Shown here: piece after piece, positions 4,884-5,894 of the stretch
How the letters are laid out: each line of letters begins with the position of its first letter
How positions within the stretch are numbered: the stretch's first letter is position 1
Assembly: GCA_947588325.1 (NCBI GenBank)
Contig: CANPYH010000086.1
Location: forward strand, 1-5,894
Direction of reading: 5' to 3'
DNA length: 5,894 bases
Origin: an uncultured Clostridia bacterium
GTDB taxonomy: Bacteria; Bacillota; Clostridia; Christensenellales; Pumilibacteraceae
Notes under the pieces: model-generated
Told to the model about the DNA's origin: nothing
Seen by the model: the letters and a program-made list of their open reading frames with translations, nothing else
Database searches by the model: none
Made by a program: the position numbers and the translations under genes

Positions 4884-5894
4884 TAAATGTCATCCGCCGT
4901 TATTTTCATAAGTTTTTCGTTGAGCTTGGTTATTTGCTCCTCGCTCATAGAGGCTATTCCGCCCGAAGCGCCACCCTCGTGATAGGTCTTGATTATCATG
5001 TGCATTTTAACCCGCGGGTTAGCCTCGCCGAGACTTTGCTTTGCCGCGCTTTCGAGTACGTCGGCGGGGACATGCCAATAATTAACCCAGATATTGTAAC
5101 TGTCTCGGTCGCGGGTGGTTACATCGTCGGATATGCCCGCAAGGCGGAGCAGCTTGCGAATTTCCCTGTCATACTTGCCCTCGGCGGAGAACTTGGCGCG
5201 GATAGCTTCGGTGTCCGTAACGCCGACAGAGGCGCACTCACGGAGGAGCGTATCCATTTTCGCGCACGACTTCTTGTTGTTGCGGAAACAATAGTCCGCT
5301 ACTATGCGGAGCCCGTCGCCGTCGAAACCGAGTTTGAGCCATTCCTTGACATATTGCTCGGCGTAGTAATCGAGGCGGTTAAAGTGTTCGTCTAACTTAA
5401 TCAGCAACTCCTTGGTGAGGGAGAGCAGGTTGTCGCGCACACGATTGTACTCTTCGATATCCTTGAGGGTAATAAGCCCGTCGGCGTGATAGCGTGTAAG
5501 CACGGTGTCCAGCCCCTTCATCTCGCCGAAAACTCCTTTGGCGACGTAGAGCACGGTGCCGGGCGCGAAACCCATATCTTCCGTCCACTTGCGATAGAGC
5601 CGAACGTCGTCGAGGTCCTGTGCCCGCCGTATTTTAAGCGTCTTGAACAGCTTGGCAACGTCGGCGGAGAGTATCTCGTCCGCGTCGATCTTGGCTTCGA
5701 CGTCGGCGGCGGTGCGGCAGCCATCTTTGGCGAAGTTCTGCGCCACCGTGACTATGTACTTCCAACCGATAGTGCTGCCCTTGAACCGCACGCAATAGGC
5801 TATAATCGCGAGCATAGCGTCGGTGTCGAGGTGGAGATCCTCGATGGTGGAATAGTATTCGTTGAGTTCGCTGGGCAGGAAGTTGCGGTCGGGG
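4883..5894 (-). CDS. DnaD-like replication protein with tandem DnaD/DnaB_2-type repeats, 5' end missing
   Basis: The frame stays open to the window edge (codons from 5893), giving 336 visible residues; an internal ATG at 5815 is not the start, since 26 in-frame residues precede it and continue the same fold. I read DnaD/DnaB_2-type (DDBH2) helical units, each with an aromatic start, a hydrophobic helix, and a closing pattern like Y/L-x(2-5)-G-(I/L/V)-x-T-x(3)-(V/I). Unit 1 is about 9-65 (YIVTVAQNFAKDGCRT), unit 2 about 96-149 (LTRYHADGLITLKDIEEY), unit 3 about 177-231 (EWLKLGF then VGVTDTEAI), unit 4 about 262-313 (YNIWVNYWHVP). The closing glycines fall near 58, 139, 224 and 308. Units 1 and 2 are clear, 3 reasonable, 4 weakest. 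DnaD and DnaB of Firmicutes bind DNA and recruit the helicase-loader complex; the ATPase gene immediately downstream fits that role. Upstream residues, promoter and full length are unseen. Confidence 0.82.
   Translation of the reverse strand, partial: PDRNFLPSELNEYYSTIEDLHLDTDAMLAIIAYCVRFKGSTIGWKYIVTVAQNFAKDGCRTAADVEAKIDADEILSADVAKLFKTLKIRRAQDLDDVRLYRKWTEDMGFAPGTVLYVAKGVFGEMKGLDTVLTRYHADGLITLKDIEEYNRVRDNLLSLTKELLIKLDEHFNRLDYYAEQYVKEWLKLGFDGDGLRIVADYCFRNNKKSCAKMDTLLRECASVGVTDTEAIRAKFSAEGKYDREIRKLLRLAGISDDVTTRDRDSYNIWVNYWHVPADVLESAAKQSLGEANPRVKMHMIIKTYHEGGASGGIASMSEEQITKLNEKLMKITADDI

Overview
The window looks like chromosomal DNA from an endospore-forming, GC-rich member of the Bacillota, most likely a clostridial-type anaerobe. 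The basis is an adjacent sleB-ypeB spore-germination pair on the + strand and a DnaD plus DnaC/DnaI-type primosome pair on the - strand; both are characteristic of spore-forming Firmicutes. The coding regions favour G/C-ending codons, while the central intergenic gap is visibly richer in A and T. I cannot assign a genus from sequence alone.

Layout. Positions 1-1757 (+) hold the 3' part of sleB (spore cortex-lytic enzyme) and a complete ypeB, 14 bases apart, a two-gene germination operon whose promoter lies outside the window. Positions 1758-2402 are a gene-free gap between two convergent transcription units. It holds a terminator-like hairpin (1953-1982), a 197-bp non-coding element with 15-bp perfect terminal inverted repeats (2054-2250, MITE-like), a perfect 20-bp-armed palindrome (2341-2382), and a 13-bp inverted repeat (1917-1929 / 2288-2300) that brackets the first two.

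Positions 5894-2403 (-) form a tightly packed five-gene unit. In transcription order it holds: a DnaD-type protein whose 5' end is beyond the window, a DnaC/DnaI-type AAA+ helicase-loader-like ATPase, a PHP-family phosphoesterase resembling histidinol phosphatase, a 67-residue cysteine-rich zinc ribbon of FmdB type, and a small FMN nitroreductase. The first four genes are joined by TAATG, ATGA and TGATG stop/start overlaps, so translational coupling is likely. The fifth follows after 32 bases.

Function. The first two genes of the minus unit fit replication restart or initiation (DnaD-like scaffold plus helicase loader). The following three have no obvious replication role and may be housekeeping or redox passengers. 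The points most worth a second look are the four-fold repeat architecture I read in the DnaD-like protein, the internal design of the MITE-like element (matching subterminal hairpins of different sequence, and arm modules in swapped order), and the unusual tail of the zinc-ribbon protein. I see no defence system, CRISPR array, phage gene, rRNA or tRNA.
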